DNA of 64,000 nucleotides from Streptomyces griseicoloratus (GCF_014534645.1 NZ_JACVQF010000221.1:1-64000); one strand, 5' to 3'. Numbered from the stretch's first letter, positions 43,028 through 55,407 are shown. Notes: generated by a model not told the origin, from the sequence alone. A program made the numbers and translations.

Positions 43028-44548
43028 TCACCGCACCACCGCGTACAGCACCTGCCCACCCGGCCCCCGAGCCACCTCCCGCAGCCCCTCCACCCCCCGC
43101 AGCCCCACCCCCCGGTCAACAACCCACCGCACCCCGTACTCCCGCAAGATCCCCGACCTCTCCGCCCACACCGTCCCCTCCGCGAAAAACCTCCGCACCG
43201 CCTCCACCCGAGCCCCCTCGTCCCCCAGAAAGAAGTCGGGATACCCCGGAGCAACGGTGTACGCCCCGTACGCCGGAATCTGCCGCGCCGCAGACGTCCG
43301 CGCCATGACCACGTCCCCGTACGACACCCACGGCGTGATCCAGTGGTACCCCGCCCACGGCTCCCGGTACTTGGCCGCGACCGCCTCCGGCAGCACCCCG
43401 CGCCCGACGACGTACCCCAGCGTCCCCGCCTGCGTCCACGCCCCCACCACCAGCGCCCCGGCCAGCGCGCACGCCCACCCGGCCCGCACCACCCGCCGCC
43501 CGGACTCCAGTGGCTCCAGCGCCGCGGCGAGCTGCGCCGGGATCACCGCGGCGGGCAGCGCACGCCCCCACGACCAGTGCCCGCTCACCCCACCCGCCGC
43601 GAACACCAGCGCCCCCAGCACGAAGAACAGCACGAGCGGATCCCGCCGGTCACGCAGCCACCGCGGCACCAGCGCGGCCACCCCCACCAGCACCAGCCAG
43701 AGCCGCCCGGGCAGCTCCCGGTACAGGGACCGGTGCACCGGCTCCAGCCCGTCGCCGGCACCGAACAGCGCGAAGAAGTCGTAGTACGGCCAGATCCACA
43801 GCACGACCACCCCGAGCACGAGCCCGGCGCCCAGCCGCAGCCACACCCCCCGCCCGCACCGCGCCCCGAGCACCGTGGCCAGGCCGCCCAGCGAGGCGAC
43901 GACACCGGAGAACTGGTGGCAGAGCAGGATCACCGCCCACAGCACCCCGAGCCCGAACCAGGGCCGGAGCCGGGCCCAGGGCCGGCCGACGGGACCGCGG
44001 CCCCGCACCGCCCCCGCCAGCCCCGCCCAGAAGTGGAAGGCGAGACCGAGCGCGAACACGCTCGGATAGGCCACCGTCAGCGCGAGCGAACCGAGGCCGA
44101 GGAAGCCGCTCCAGTTGAACAGCACCGTGCCCCACAACAGCACCAGGCACAGCAGCGCCAGCGCGGGCGCGGCCCGGTGCGCGCTCAGCGTGCGCACGTA
44201 CCGCCACACGCCCGTCACCAGCAGCGCCAGTGCCACCAGCGCCCCGAGCCGCAGCACGACGAAGACCGACAGCCCCGTCACCCGGGCGACGCAGCCGAGC
44301 AGCAGCATCCACGGCGAGTAGTACGGGCTCGGCGTGTCCGCGTCGACCAGCGGGTTGCCGGGGTCGAGGAGGCTGTGCCGCAGGCGTTCGACCGTGGCCG
44401 CGTGTATGCCCAGGTCACCGGCCCACGGCAACCGGACGACCACCAGGAGCAGCAGAAGAAGGACGAGCAGGACGAGTGCGGCGACCGCCCGGTGAACGGC
44501 CACCGCACCCGGCGGCGTGTCGCGCGTAGCGCCGGAACGCCCAGTCAC
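43028..44548 (-). CDS. Polytopic membrane protein, paralogue of the 28913-30463 gene
   Basis: A 506-residue protein with a Leu/Val-rich first transmembrane segment, an extracytoplasmic loop with GIHAATVERLRHSLLDPGNP and SPYYSPWMLLLG, about ten further segments, then a C-terminal soluble domain. It aligns by eye with the 28913 gene at LLWG, WPYYDFF, YRELPGRLW, RDPLVLFF and SGHWSWGR. Function unknown; GT-C-like topology and location suggest glycopolymer or lipid-linked sugar chemistry. Confidence 0.75.
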   Translation of the reverse strand: MTGRSGATRDTPPGAVAVHRAVAALVLLVLLLLLLVVVRLPWAGDLGIHAATVERLRHSLLDPGNPLVDADTPSPYYSPWMLLLGCVARVTGLSVFVVLRLGALVALALLVTGVWRYVRTLSAHRAAPALALLCLVLLWGTVLFNWSGFLGLGSLALTVAYPSVFALGLAFHFWAGLAGAVRGRGPVGRPWARLRPWFGLGVLWAVILLCHQFSGVVASLGGLATVLGARCGRGVWLRLGAGLVLGVVVLWIWPYYDFFALFGAGDGLEPVHRSLYRELPGRLWLVLVGVAALVPRWLRDRRDPLVLFFVLGALVFAAGGVSGHWSWGRALPAAVIPAQLAAALEPLESGRRVVRAGWACALAGALVVGAWTQAGTLGYVVGRGVLPEAVAAKYREPWAGYHWITPWVSYGDVVMARTSAARQIPAYGAYTVAPGYPDFFLGDEGARVEAVRRFFAEGTVWAERSGILREYGVRWVVDRGVGLRGVEGLREVARGPGGQVLYAVVR

Positions 44549-44610
44549 CCGGTCACTTTATCCGGAATGCGCCAGTAAAGATCTCAATCAGCCGGTATGT
44601 CCGAACAGCA

Positions 44611-44643
44611 AGGCGCCCCGGACCGTCACGGTCCGGGGCGCCT
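44611..44643 (-). terminator. Terminator after the glutamate dehydrogenase gene
   Basis: A perfect 14-bp stem (44611-44624 with 44630-44643) and 5-base loop lies 31 bp beyond the gdh stop codon. Confidence 0.85.
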
Positions 44644-44673
44644 GATGCCACTGCGGCGCTAGGAGCTACGGCA

Positions 44674-47600
44674 CTACGAGTGCGTCCGCAGCAGCGTCCG
44701 CATCGTCCGCATCGCCACCGAGAGGTTGGCGAGGTCGAACGCCTCCGAGCTCTGGATCTCCTCCAGCGTCGTACGCGCCCGGCCGAGGATCGCCGCGTTC
44801 TTCTGGTCCCAGACCTTGAAGCGCTGCTCCGGCGTGGCGCTGCCGTTGCCCGCCGCCAGGACGTCGGCCGTGAGCGCCGCGTGCGCCGCGTACAGGTCCT
44901 CGCGGATCGCCGCGCGGGCCATGGACTGCCAGCGGTCGGTGCGGGGCAGGTCGCTGATGCGGTCCATCAGCTGGGTGATGGTCAGCCGGTCGGCGAGGTC
45001 GTAGTAGACCTCGGCGACGTCCAGCGGCTCCTTGCCCATGCGGTCGGCCACCGAGACGATGTCGAGCGTCGGGAAGGCGGAGGAGAACCCGGCCACGCGG
45101 GTGGCCAGCTCCTCCGGGACCCCGGCGCCGGTCAGCTCGTCGTGGATGTGCTGGTACCACTCCGCGTCCGCGCCGCGCAGCAGCTTCGGCAGCTGCGACC
45201 ACACCTGCTCGACCCGCTCGGCGAAGAACTCCACCGTCTCGGCGAGCTGCAGCGGCTGCGGCCGGTTGTTGAGCAGCCAGCGCGTGCCGCGCTCGACCAG
45301 GCGGCGCGAGTGCAGCCGGATCCGGGTCTGGACGGCGGCCTCGACCTTGGTGTCCAGGGCCTCCACCGCGTCCCACACCGGGGCGGCGCGGAAGATCGCC
45401 CGGGCCGCGGTCTGCGCCCGCACGATCTCCTCCAGCGACGCGCCGGTCTCCTCGCGCAGGCGGTGCAGATACGTCGTACCGCCCGTGTTGACCGTGTCGT
45501 TGACCAGCACGGTCGTGGTGATCTCGCGGCGCAGCGGGTGGCCGTCGATCCGCTCGGCGAACTGCTCGCGCAGCGCCGTCGGGAAGTAGGCGTGCAGCAG
45601 CCCGCGCAGGTACGGGTCGTCGGGCAGCGAGGTCTGCAGCAGCTCCTCGGCGACCGTGATCTTCGTGTAGGCCAGCAGCACGGCCGTCTCCGGGCCGGTC
45701 AGGCCCTGTCCGGCGCCGAGCCGCTCGCGGATCTGGCGGTCGGTGGGCAGGAACTCCAGGGCCCGGTTGAGGTGGCCCTCGCGGACCAGGTGGCGCATGA
45801 AGCGCTGCTGGGCGTGGAGCATGTCCTTGGACTGGGCCAGCGCGTTGGCGATCGCCGTGTTCTGCGCGTAGTTGTTGCGCAGGACCAGCGCGCCGACCTC
45901 GTCGGTCATCTGCGCGAGCAGCTTGTTGCGCTGCTTGACGGTCATGTCGCCGTCCGCCACCAGACCGTTGAGCAGGATCTTGATGTTCACCTCGTGGTCG
46001 GAGGTGTCCACGCCCGCGCTGTTGTCGATGGCGTCCGTGTTGATCTTGCCGCCGTGGCGGGCGAACTCGATCCGGCCGAGCTGGGTCAGGCCCAGGTTGC
46101 CGCCCTCGCCGACGACCTTGACCCGGAGGTCGGCGCCGTCGACGCGGATGGCGTCGTTGGCCTTGTCGCCGACGTCGGCGTTGGACTCGGTGGACGCCTT
46201 GACGTACGTGCCGATGCCGCCGTTCCACAGCAGGTCCACCGGCGACTTCAGGATCGCCTTCATCAGGTCGGCCGGGGTCATCTTGGAGACCTTCTCCTCG
46301 ATGCCGAGGGCCTCCCGGATGTGCGCGTTGACCGGGATCGCCTTGGCCGTGCGCGGGAAGATCCCGCCGCCCGCCGACAACAGGGCGGTGTCGTAGTCGG
46401 CCCACGAGGAGCGCGGCAGCTCGAACAGACGGCGGCGCTCGGCGTAGGAGGTGGCCGCGTCGGGGGTCGGGTCGATGAAGATGTGCCGGTGGTCGAAGGC
46501 GGCGACCAGGCGGATGTGCTCGCTGAGCAGCATGCCGTTGCCGAACACGTCACCGGACATGTCACCGATGCCGACGACCGTGAAGTCCTCGTTCTGGGTG
46601 TCCACGCCCAGCTCACGGAAGTGCCGCTTGACGGACTCCCAGGCGCCGCGGGCGGTGATGCCCATGCCCTTGTGGTCGTAACCGGCCGAGCCGCCGGAGG
46701 CGAAGGCGTCACCGAGCCAGAAGTTGTACGACTGGGCGACCTCGTTGGCGATGTCCGAGAAGGTCGCCGTGCCCTTGTCGGCCGCGACCACCAGGTAGGT
46801 GTCGTCCTCGTCGTGCCGTACGACGTCGTGCGGCGGGACGACCTCGCCCGCGACCATGTTGTCCGTGATGTCGAGCAGCGCCGAGATGAAGGTCTTGTAG
46901 CTGGCGATGCCCTCCGCCATCCAGGCGTCGCGGTCGACGCTCGGGTCGGGGAGCTGCTTGGCGACGAAGCCGCCCTTGGCGCCGACCGGCACGATGACGG
47001 TGTTCTTCACCATCTGCGCCTTGACCAGGCCGAGGATCTCGGTGCGGAAGTCCTCCCGGCGGTCGGACCAGCGCAGGCCGCCGCGCGCGACCTTGCCGAA
47101 GCGCAGGTGCACGCCCTCGACGCGCGGCGAGTACACCCAGATCTCGTACGCCGGACGCGGCGCCGGCAGGTCGGGGATGGCCTGCGGGTCGAACTTCATG
47201 GAGACGTAGTCGTGCGGCCTGCCGCCGCTCGCCTCCTGGAAGAAGTTGGTCCGCAGCGTCGCCTTGATGACCGTGAGGAAGGAGCGCAGGATCCGGTCCT
47301 CGTCGAGGCTGGCGACCTGGTCGAGGGCCGCGTCGGCCTCTTCGAGCAGGGCGTCGACGATCTCGCGCCCGGCGCGCTGCCGGTCCGGGGACATCCGCGC
47401 CTCGAACAGGGAGACGAGCAGGCGGGTGGTGTGGACGTTGTTGCGGAGGGTGTCCTCCATGTAGTCCTGGCTGAACGTCGAGCCCGCCTGGCGCAGGTAC
47501 TTGGCGTAGGCCCGCAGCACCATCGCCTGCCGCCAGGTCAGCCCGGCGCTGAGCACGAGGGCGTTGAAGCCGTCGTTCTCCGCCTTGCCGGTCCAGGTCG

Positions 47601-49614
47601 CGGCGAAGGCGTCCTGGAACCGCTCGCGGGCGTCGTCGCCCAGGTAGTCGCCGCTGCCGGTGGCCGCCTTGGGCATGCGCAGGCCGAAGTCGTAGATCCA
47701 GGCCGTCGTGCGGTCGGCGCAGCGCAGCTCGTAGGGCCGCTCGTCGGTGACCTCGACGCCGAGCCGGCTGAGCACCGGGAGCACGGCGGACAGGGAGACC
47801 GAGCCGCCCTTCTGGTAGATCTTGAAACGGCGCTCCTGGGGCGCGGCGCCCACCGGCTCGTACAGGCTCAGCGCGAAGGTGTGCTTCTCGTCCAGCCGCT
47901 CCAGGTGGCCGAGGTCGGCGACGGCGGAGCGCGGGCCGTGGTCGGCCTTGTAGCCCTCGGGGAAGGCGTCCGCGTACCGGCGCAGCAGCTCCGCGGAGCG
48001 CTCCTCGCCGAACTCGGCGTTCAGCGCCTCCGCGAAACCGTCGGACCAGGAGCGGGCGGCCTCGACGAGGCGGGCCTCGATGCGCTCCTTGTCGGCGTCG
48101 GACAGCTGCGGCAGTTCGGTGCCCTGCGGGACGCGGACCACGAAGTGCAGCCGGGACAGGATCGACTCGGTGTTCCAGGCCGTGAAGTCGACGCTGGTGC
48201 CGCCGAGCTCCTCCTTCAGGATGTCGATGATCCGCAGCCGGACACCCGTGGTGTAGCGGTCCCGGGGGAGGTAGACGAGGGCCGAGTAGTAGCGCCCGTA
48301 CTCGTCCTGGCGCAGGTAGAGGCGGAGCCGCCGCCGCTCCTGGAGGTAGAGGACGGAGGTCGCGATGGCCTGCAGCTCGTCCACCGGCGTCTGGAACAGC
48401 TCGTCGCGCGGGTACGTCTCCAGGATCTGCAGCAGGTCCCGCCCGTCGTGGCTGTTGGGCGAGAAGCCGGCCCGCTCCAGCACCTCCTCCACCTTGCGCC
48501 GGATGACCGGCACGCGGCGGACGGACTCGGTGTAGGCGGCGGAGGAGAACAGGCCGAGGAAGCGCCGCTCACCGACGACGTTGCCGTTCTCGTCGAACTT
48601 CTTGACGCCGATGTAGTCCAGGTACGACGGCCGGTGCACGGTCGCCCGGCTGTTGGCCTTGGTCAGCACCAGCAGCCGGTGCTCGCGGGCCTTGGCGCGG
48701 GCGTCGGCGGGCAGCCGCTCGAAGGACGGGCTGACGGGGTGGCTGTCCTCGCCGGCGTGGTGCGGGTCGGAGCGCAGGATGCCGAGGCCGGTGCCGGGGA
48801 CGGCGGCGAGGGAGTCGTCGCCGCGCAGCTGGTACTCCCGGTAGCCGAGGAAGGTGAAGTGGTCGTCGGCGAGCCAGCGCAGCAGCTCGCGGGCCTCCTC
48901 CAGCTCCTGCGCGTTCAGGTCGTCGGGGGCCGGCTCGTCGGACAGGCCCTCGGCGAGCCGGACGGCCGCGTCGCGCATCTTGCCCCAGTCCTCGACGGCC
49001 TCGCGGACGTCGGACAGCACGCGCAGCAGGTCGGCGGTGATCTGCTTCAGGTCTCCGCGGTCGGTCTCACGGTCGATCTCGACGTGGATCCAGGACTCGA
49101 TGTGCGCGTCGTGCGGGAGGCCGTCGGTGGGCGGGGTGGACAGCACCTCGACGAGCTTGCCGGTGACATCGCGGCGTACGACGAACTGCGGGTGGACGAC
49201 GACGTGGATGCCGCGCCCCTGCCGGGTCAGCTCGTTGGTCACGGAGTCGACGAGGAAGGGCATGTCGTCGGTGACCACTTCGACGACGGAGTGGCTGCAC
49301 GTCCAGCCGTTCTCCTCCACCGTCGGGGTGTGCACCCGCACGTTGGCCGTGCCCTGCGGGCGGTTCTCCGCCAGCCGGTAGTGCGAGACGGCCGCTCCGA
49401 AGACGTCGACCGGGTCGCGGTCGGTGAGGTCCTCCGGGGCGGTGTGCCGGTAGTAGCGCCGGAGGAACGCGAACACGGATGCGTGGTCCGGGGTGCCCGG
49501 GGTGCCCTCGTCCGTCGTCCCAGTCGGTAGGTGCCCCCCGACCGGGCTGTTCTCAGCTACCCGGGCAGCCCTTTCGAGCAGCTCGGCCTTGGCTTCGTCC
49601 AGCTTGGTCTGCAT
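44674..49614 (-). CDS. gdhB: NAD-specific glutamate dehydrogenase, large (180-kDa) type
   Basis: A 1,646-residue enzyme of the large NAD-GDH class, which converts glutamate to 2-oxoglutarate and ammonia. The N-terminal third carries the ACT-like regulatory region found in this class (HSVVEVVTDDMPFLVDSVTN), and the catalytic core is marked by VPVGAKGGFVAKQLP with the expected substrate Lys. The C-terminal helical region is complete (LPRTDRWQSMARAAIREDLY). The ATG at 49614 has AGAGGA upstream. Length is normal. Large GDHs normally act in glutamate catabolism. It is transcribed alone, closed by a hairpin. Confidence 0.96.
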   Translation of the reverse strand: MQTKLDEAKAELLERAARVAENSPVGGHLPTGTTDEGTPGTPDHASVFAFLRRYYRHTAPEDLTDRDPVDVFGAAVSHYRLAENRPQGTANVRVHTPTVEENGWTCSHSVVEVVTDDMPFLVDSVTNELTRQGRGIHVVVHPQFVVRRDVTGKLVEVLSTPPTDGLPHDAHIESWIHVEIDRETDRGDLKQITADLLRVLSDVREAVEDWGKMRDAAVRLAEGLSDEPAPDDLNAQELEEARELLRWLADDHFTFLGYREYQLRGDDSLAAVPGTGLGILRSDPHHAGEDSHPVSPSFERLPADARAKAREHRLLVLTKANSRATVHRPSYLDYIGVKKFDENGNVVGERRFLGLFSSAAYTESVRRVPVIRRKVEEVLERAGFSPNSHDGRDLLQILETYPRDELFQTPVDELQAIATSVLYLQERRRLRLYLRQDEYGRYYSALVYLPRDRYTTGVRLRIIDILKEELGGTSVDFTAWNTESILSRLHFVVRVPQGTELPQLSDADKERIEARLVEAARSWSDGFAEALNAEFGEERSAELLRRYADAFPEGYKADHGPRSAVADLGHLERLDEKHTFALSLYEPVGAAPQERRFKIYQKGGSVSLSAVLPVLSRLGVEVTDERPYELRCADRTTAWIYDFGLRMPKAATGSGDYLGDDARERFQDAFAATWTGKAENDGFNALVLSAGLTWRQAMVLRAYAKYLRQAGSTFSQDYMEDTLRNNVHTTRLLVSLFEARMSPDRQRAGREIVDALLEEADAALDQVASLDEDRILRSFLTVIKATLRTNFFQEASGGRPHDYVSMKFDPQAIPDLPAPRPAYEIWVYSPRVEGVHLRFGKVARGGLRWSDRREDFRTEILGLVKAQMVKNTVIVPVGAKGGFVAKQLPDPSVDRDAWMAEGIASYKTFISALLDITDNMVAGEVVPPHDVVRHDEDDTYLVVAADKGTATFSDIANEVAQSYNFWLGDAFASGGSAGYDHKGMGITARGAWESVKRHFRELGVDTQNEDFTVVGIGDMSGDVFGNGMLLSEHIRLVAAFDHRHIFIDPTPDAATSYAERRRLFELPRSSWADYDTALLSAGGGIFPRTAKAIPVNAHIREALGIEEKVSKMTPADLMKAILKSPVDLLWNGGIGTYVKASTESNADVGDKANDAIRVDGADLRVKVVGEGGNLGLTQLGRIEFARHGGKINTDAIDNSAGVDTSDHEVNIKILLNGLVADGDMTVKQRNKLLAQMTDEVGALVLRNNYAQNTAIANALAQSKDMLHAQQRFMRHLVREGHLNRALEFLPTDRQIRERLGAGQGLTGPETAVLLAYTKITVAEELLQTSLPDDPYLRGLLHAYFPTALREQFAERIDGHPLRREITTTVLVNDTVNTGGTTYLHRLREETGASLEEIVRAQTAARAIFRAAPVWDAVEALDTKVEAAVQTRIRLHSRRLVERGTRWLLNNRPQPLQLAETVEFFAERVEQVWSQLPKLLRGADAEWYQHIHDELTGAGVPEELATRVAGFSSAFPTLDIVSVADRMGKEPLDVAEVYYDLADRLTITQLMDRISDLPRTDRWQSMARAAIREDLYAAHAALTADVLAAGNGSATPEQRFKVWDQKNAAILGRARTTLEEIQSSEAFDLANLSVAMRTMRTLLRTHS

Positions 49615-49951
49615 TGTCCTCTGGCTCCTGTCGCGCGCCGTTGCGTGACGTAGAAGGAAGTACGGTCTCCTGCCTTCCGGCGTGACGCCGAGACGCGGGG
49701 TGTCCGGTCTGTTCCGACGCTATGCCGCAAGGTGAGAGGAGCGGGGGCATATCAGCCATCTGAGACGCGCCCGCCGCATGTGATGCCGGTCTCGGCGGCA
49801 CCGTCCGGGGAGTGCGCGTCGTCCCGGCCACCTCCGGTGACCCGGCCCGCCCGCGAAGACCAGCGACCGCCGCCCGGTCACGGATGTCCTCCGTGCTCAC
49901 CGGGCGCAGGGCAGGGGCGGCGATGCCCCCGCGAGCTATCGCGCTGATCAC
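49553..49951 (-). CDS. Possible small protein upstream of gdh
   Basis: A GTG-initiated frame of 132 codons, with AAGGAGC about 20 bases upstream, starts ISAIARGGIAAPALRPVSTE and continues DIRDRAAVAGLRGRA. That N-terminus looks like real protein, but the rest is low-complexity and it overlaps the gdh start by about 60 bases in another frame. I do not recognise it. It may be a short leader or regulatory peptide, or chance. Confidence 0.25.
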   Translation of the reverse strand: MISAIARGGIAAPALRPVSTEDIRDRAAVAGLRGRAGSPEVAGTTRTPRTVPPRPASHAAGASQMADMPPLLSPCGIASEQTGHPASRRHAGRQETVLPSTSRNGARQEPEDNADQAGRSQGRAARKGCPGS

Positions 49952-50067
49952 GCCACAAGGCTATCGCTCCTTGCGGGGGGCCCGTCATGAGCCGTATGTG
50001 TACAAATCCGGGGGTGGAAGTTTGACGTTCTGCACAGAGACGCGCGACCGGCTCCGCCCCCGGCTGC
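49615..50067. other. Region between gdh and the HAD phosphatase gene
   Basis: About 450 bp. Apart from the doubtful small frame above, it must hold the gdh promoter and leader. A TTGTAC/TACAAT-like AT-rich patch lies near 50000 (gtatgtgtacaaatccggg), unlike its surroundings, and could be part of a promoter. No RNA gene or repeat was recognised. Confidence 0.4.
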
Positions 50068-50733
50068 TCAGGCGGCCAGCCGCTCGGCCTCCGCGACGGC
50101 TTCCGCCAGCGTGTCCACCACCGGCGCACCGGCGCCCTCCAGGCTGGCCCGGCTGTGCGATCCCCCGGTGTACAGCACGGCCCGCGCCCCCGCGTGCCGC
50201 GCGGCCACCGCGTCGTCGGCCGCGTCCCCGATCACGACCGTACGGGCGGGTTCCACACCGGCGAGCGCCGCGAGGTGCCGCACCATGTGCTCGGCCTTGC
50301 TGCCACCGGAGGGCCCGGTCCGTCCGTCGACGCGTATGAAGTGCGTCTCGATCCCGAAGCCCTTGACCAGCGGGACGAGCTCCTCGTGACCGTACATGCT
50401 GAGGATCGACTGGCTGCGCCCCGCCGAACTCCACCCCGCCAGCAGCTCCGCCGCGCCCTCGGTCAGCCCGCACCGCACGCGGTGCTCGGTGTAGTGACGG
50501 TGGAAGGTCGCGTCCATGACCTCCCACTCCGCGTCGGTGGGCAGCCGCCCCATCAGGCGCTCGTAGAACTTCGGCACCGGAACGCAGTACAGCGCCCGGT
50601 ACTGCTCGAGTGTGATCGGCTCCAGCCCGAGTTCGGCGAAGGCCGCGTTCGTCGCTCCGATGACCGCGTCATTGTCGTGGAACAGCGTCCCGTTCCAGTC
50701 CCAGACGATGTGCGCGCCGGTGTGCATCCCCAT
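50068..50733 (-). CDS. HAD-superfamily hydrolase (phosphoglycolate phosphatase-like)
   Basis: A 221-residue phosphatase. Motif I is VWDWNGTLFHD, in which the usual second Asp of DxD is Asn, a form seen in some HAD families. Motif II is ILSMYGHEE (Ser), and motifs III/IV are KAEHMVRHL and VIGDAADDAVAARHAG. A helical cap domain lies between motifs I and II (EQYRALYCVPVPKFYERLMG). Expected to act on a small phosphorylated metabolite in the cytoplasm. Confidence 0.85.
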   Translation of the reverse strand: MGMHTGAHIVWDWNGTLFHDNDAVIGATNAAFAELGLEPITLEQYRALYCVPVPKFYERLMGRLPTDAEWEVMDATFHRHYTEHRVRCGLTEGAAELLAGWSSAGRSQSILSMYGHEELVPLVKGFGIETHFIRVDGRTGPSGGSKAEHMVRHLAALAGVEPARTVVIGDAADDAVAARHAGARAVLYTGGSHSRASLEGAGAPVVDTLAEAVAEAERLAA

Positions 50734-50778
50734 GCATCAAAACGTACCCGCCGCCACTGACAGTCAAGGCGGCGGAGG

Positions 50779-51294
50779 TCAGTCGTCGAGCCCCACCAGG
50801 TTCGGGATCTCCTGCGTCGCGTACCACAGCAGCTCGTGGTCCTCGGCCCCGTCCACGACGAACTGGGCGTCGTCGTCCCCGCCGTCGGCCGCCGCGAGCG
50901 CCCCGGCCGCGGCGGCCACGTCCGCCTCGGCGTCGGCGGCGTCCACGTGCACCGCGGCGGCCTTCGCCAGCGGCACGGGCCCGGTGACGCGGACCTCGCC
51001 GAGCGCCGCGGGGTCGAGCCCCCGGCCGGGGTCGGCCGAGACCGCGCCGTCGGGCACGTCGGCCGCGACCACGACCCGGCGCCGTGCGGCACCGGCGTCC
51101 GCCGCCAGCAGCCGCAGCGACGCCAGCGCGGCGCGGCTCAGGGCGGCGTACTCCAGCTCCTCGATGTCGTCCGAGAGGTACCACTCGCGCAGTGCCGGCG
51201 TGACGGCGTACGCCAGGAGCGGCCCGGACCCCAGCTCCCCCGTCCTGTGCGCCTCGGCGAGACCGGAGAGGGTCAGGGGGACGTAGACGCGCAT
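50779..51294 (-). CDS. Conserved actinobacterial protein of unknown function
   Basis: A 171-residue protein beginning MRVYVPLTLSGLAEAHRTGE with LAYAVTPALREWYL and SDDIEELEYAALSRAALASL. It is acidic, with no transmembrane segment and no motif I can tie to a function; it may be the DUF6912 family, which I recall in this position, but I could not check. The ATG at 51294 gives this conserved start; a longer frame has no support. It lies 46 bp upstream of the HAD gene on the same strand. Confidence 0.75.
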   Translation of the reverse strand: MRVYVPLTLSGLAEAHRTGELGSGPLLAYAVTPALREWYLSDDIEELEYAALSRAALASLRLLAADAGAARRRVVVAADVPDGAVSADPGRGLDPAALGEVRVTGPVPLAKAAAVHVDAADAEADVAAAAGALAAADGGDDDAQFVVDGAEDHELLWYATQEIPNLVGLDD

Positions 51295-51591
51295 GGCTGG
51301 CCGCTTTCGTGGTCGGGGCTCCGCTCGGAGAGCCTTCAGGATACGTGCGGGCCGTCCCCTTTCGGGTCCCCGCCCATGACGCCGGACGCGTCCACCCCGG
51401 ACCCGGCATTCACCCGGGCCATCCGCTCGGGACCGGGCCCCGGCGGCGGCCGGCTCCCTCGGATAGGTGAACCTCCCGCCTCCCCGACCCGGCCCCGCAC
51501 CTCCTTGCCGCCGCCCCCGGCCTCCCCGTACAAGATCCCCGACCAAGAAGTTACTGCCCGGTATCCACCGGCTCACCGAAACGGGGACTCC

Positions 51592-52485
51592 ATGCACTTG
51601 CAGAAGGTCATGACCAGGGCCCAACTCCACCGGGCCCCCCACCACCCCACCCCACCGACTCCCGCCAGCCCACCGCCCACCACAGCACCCCACAGGCCCG
51701 ACGGCACGCCGCACACACCGTCCGGGAGGCCACCGCGCACGCCCGAGGTGGCCGCGTCCCGCACGCCCGGCGGCGCCCCGGCCGGCACGGCAGGTGCCGT
51801 GGCGACGCGCGTACCGGACGAGGCCCCGTCGCCCCGCACGCCTGGCGGCGTTCCGCCGCGCAGGCCGGGTGGGAACGCCTCCCGGACCGGTGCGCCCGGT
51901 GGCCGTCCGCCGGGCGCACCGGGCGGGTCGCGCCGGGGCCGGACGAGGCCGGCGGACACCCGCCCGCCGACGACCGGCCCGGGCAGGACCCCGCCGGCCT
52001 CACGCGCGGGGACGAGCACCGCGGCGACCCGCCAAGCCGCCTCCCCGTCCACACCCGCACCGGCACCGCAACCGGCCCCCGCACGGCCCGTCCCCCCGGT
52101 CGTCCCCGCCCAGACCCCCCGCCGCCCCGTCCCGTCCGTTCCCCAGCCCCGCCCCACCGACCTCTTCGCCGAACTCCTCCTGGGAGTCCTCAGCGGCCGG
52201 CGTCCCGTCCACTCGATGCTCCGGCACACAGCCGGGCGCGCCTACGACGAACTGGCCTGGCTGGCCGAGCGCGGCCCGCTGCGCACCCGGGGCACGCTCC
52301 CCGTCGTCCGCGACATCGGCTACTTCGAGCCCCGTCCGGGCGCCCTGGAGGTCTTCGCCCGCATCGGCGCGGGCGACCAGCTGCGTGCCATGGCCTTCCG
52401 CCTGGAACGCGGCCGGGACCTGCGCTGGCGGTGTACGGCGGTGGAGCTGGGCGGTCCGCGCAGGCCACACGTGGACGACGACTGA
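51592..52485 (+). CDS. Rv3235-family protein with Pro-rich N-terminus
   Basis: About 297 residues. The first 170 or so are Pro/Thr/Ala/Arg-rich and probably disordered; the C-terminal domain (TDLFAELLLGVLSGRRPVHS, then YDELAWLAERGP and DIGYFEPRPGALEVFARIG) belongs to a family named after Rv3235, which in Mycobacterium also lies near secA. Function is unknown. The ATG at 51592 is the best available start, though the low-complexity N-terminus makes it uncertain. About 300 bp separate it from the divergent gene on its left; I see nothing definite there. Confidence 0.7.
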   Translation: MHLQKVMTRAQLHRAPHHPTPPTPASPPPTTAPHRPDGTPHTPSGRPPRTPEVAASRTPGGAPAGTAGAVATRVPDEAPSPRTPGGVPPRRPGGNASRTGAPGGRPPGAPGGSRRGRTRPADTRPPTTGPGRTPPASRAGTSTAATRQAASPSTPAPAPQPAPARPVPPVVPAQTPRRPVPSVPQPRPTDLFAELLLGVLSGRRPVHSMLRHTAGRAYDELAWLAERGPLRTRGTLPVVRDIGYFEPRPGALEVFARIGAGDQLRAMAFRLERGRDLRWRCTAVELGGPRRPHVDDD

Positions 52486-52524
52486 CACAGGCCGCCGCCC
52501 GCACGACCGGGCCCCTGGAGACGC

Positions 52525-52562
52525 GGAAGGGCCGGGCACCCCGAGGGTGACCCGGCCCTTCC
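52525..52562. terminator. Convergent terminator between the Rv3235-type gene and secA
   Basis: A 12-bp stem (52525-52536 with 52551-52562), extended by an inner caccc/gggtg pairing, lies between the two convergent genes and can stop transcription from both sides. Confidence 0.85.
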
Positions 52563-52587
52563 GACCGCTACGGCGCCGCCGGCACCG

Positions 52588-55407
<2,820 letters not shown>

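Noticed and set aside
44680-49530. A 1,616-codon open frame on the plus strand opposite gdhB
   Set aside because: It is the exact antisense of the well-supported NAD-glutamate dehydrogenase, made of low-complexity Val/Leu/Gly/Arg sequence typical of shadow frames in very GC-rich DNA.
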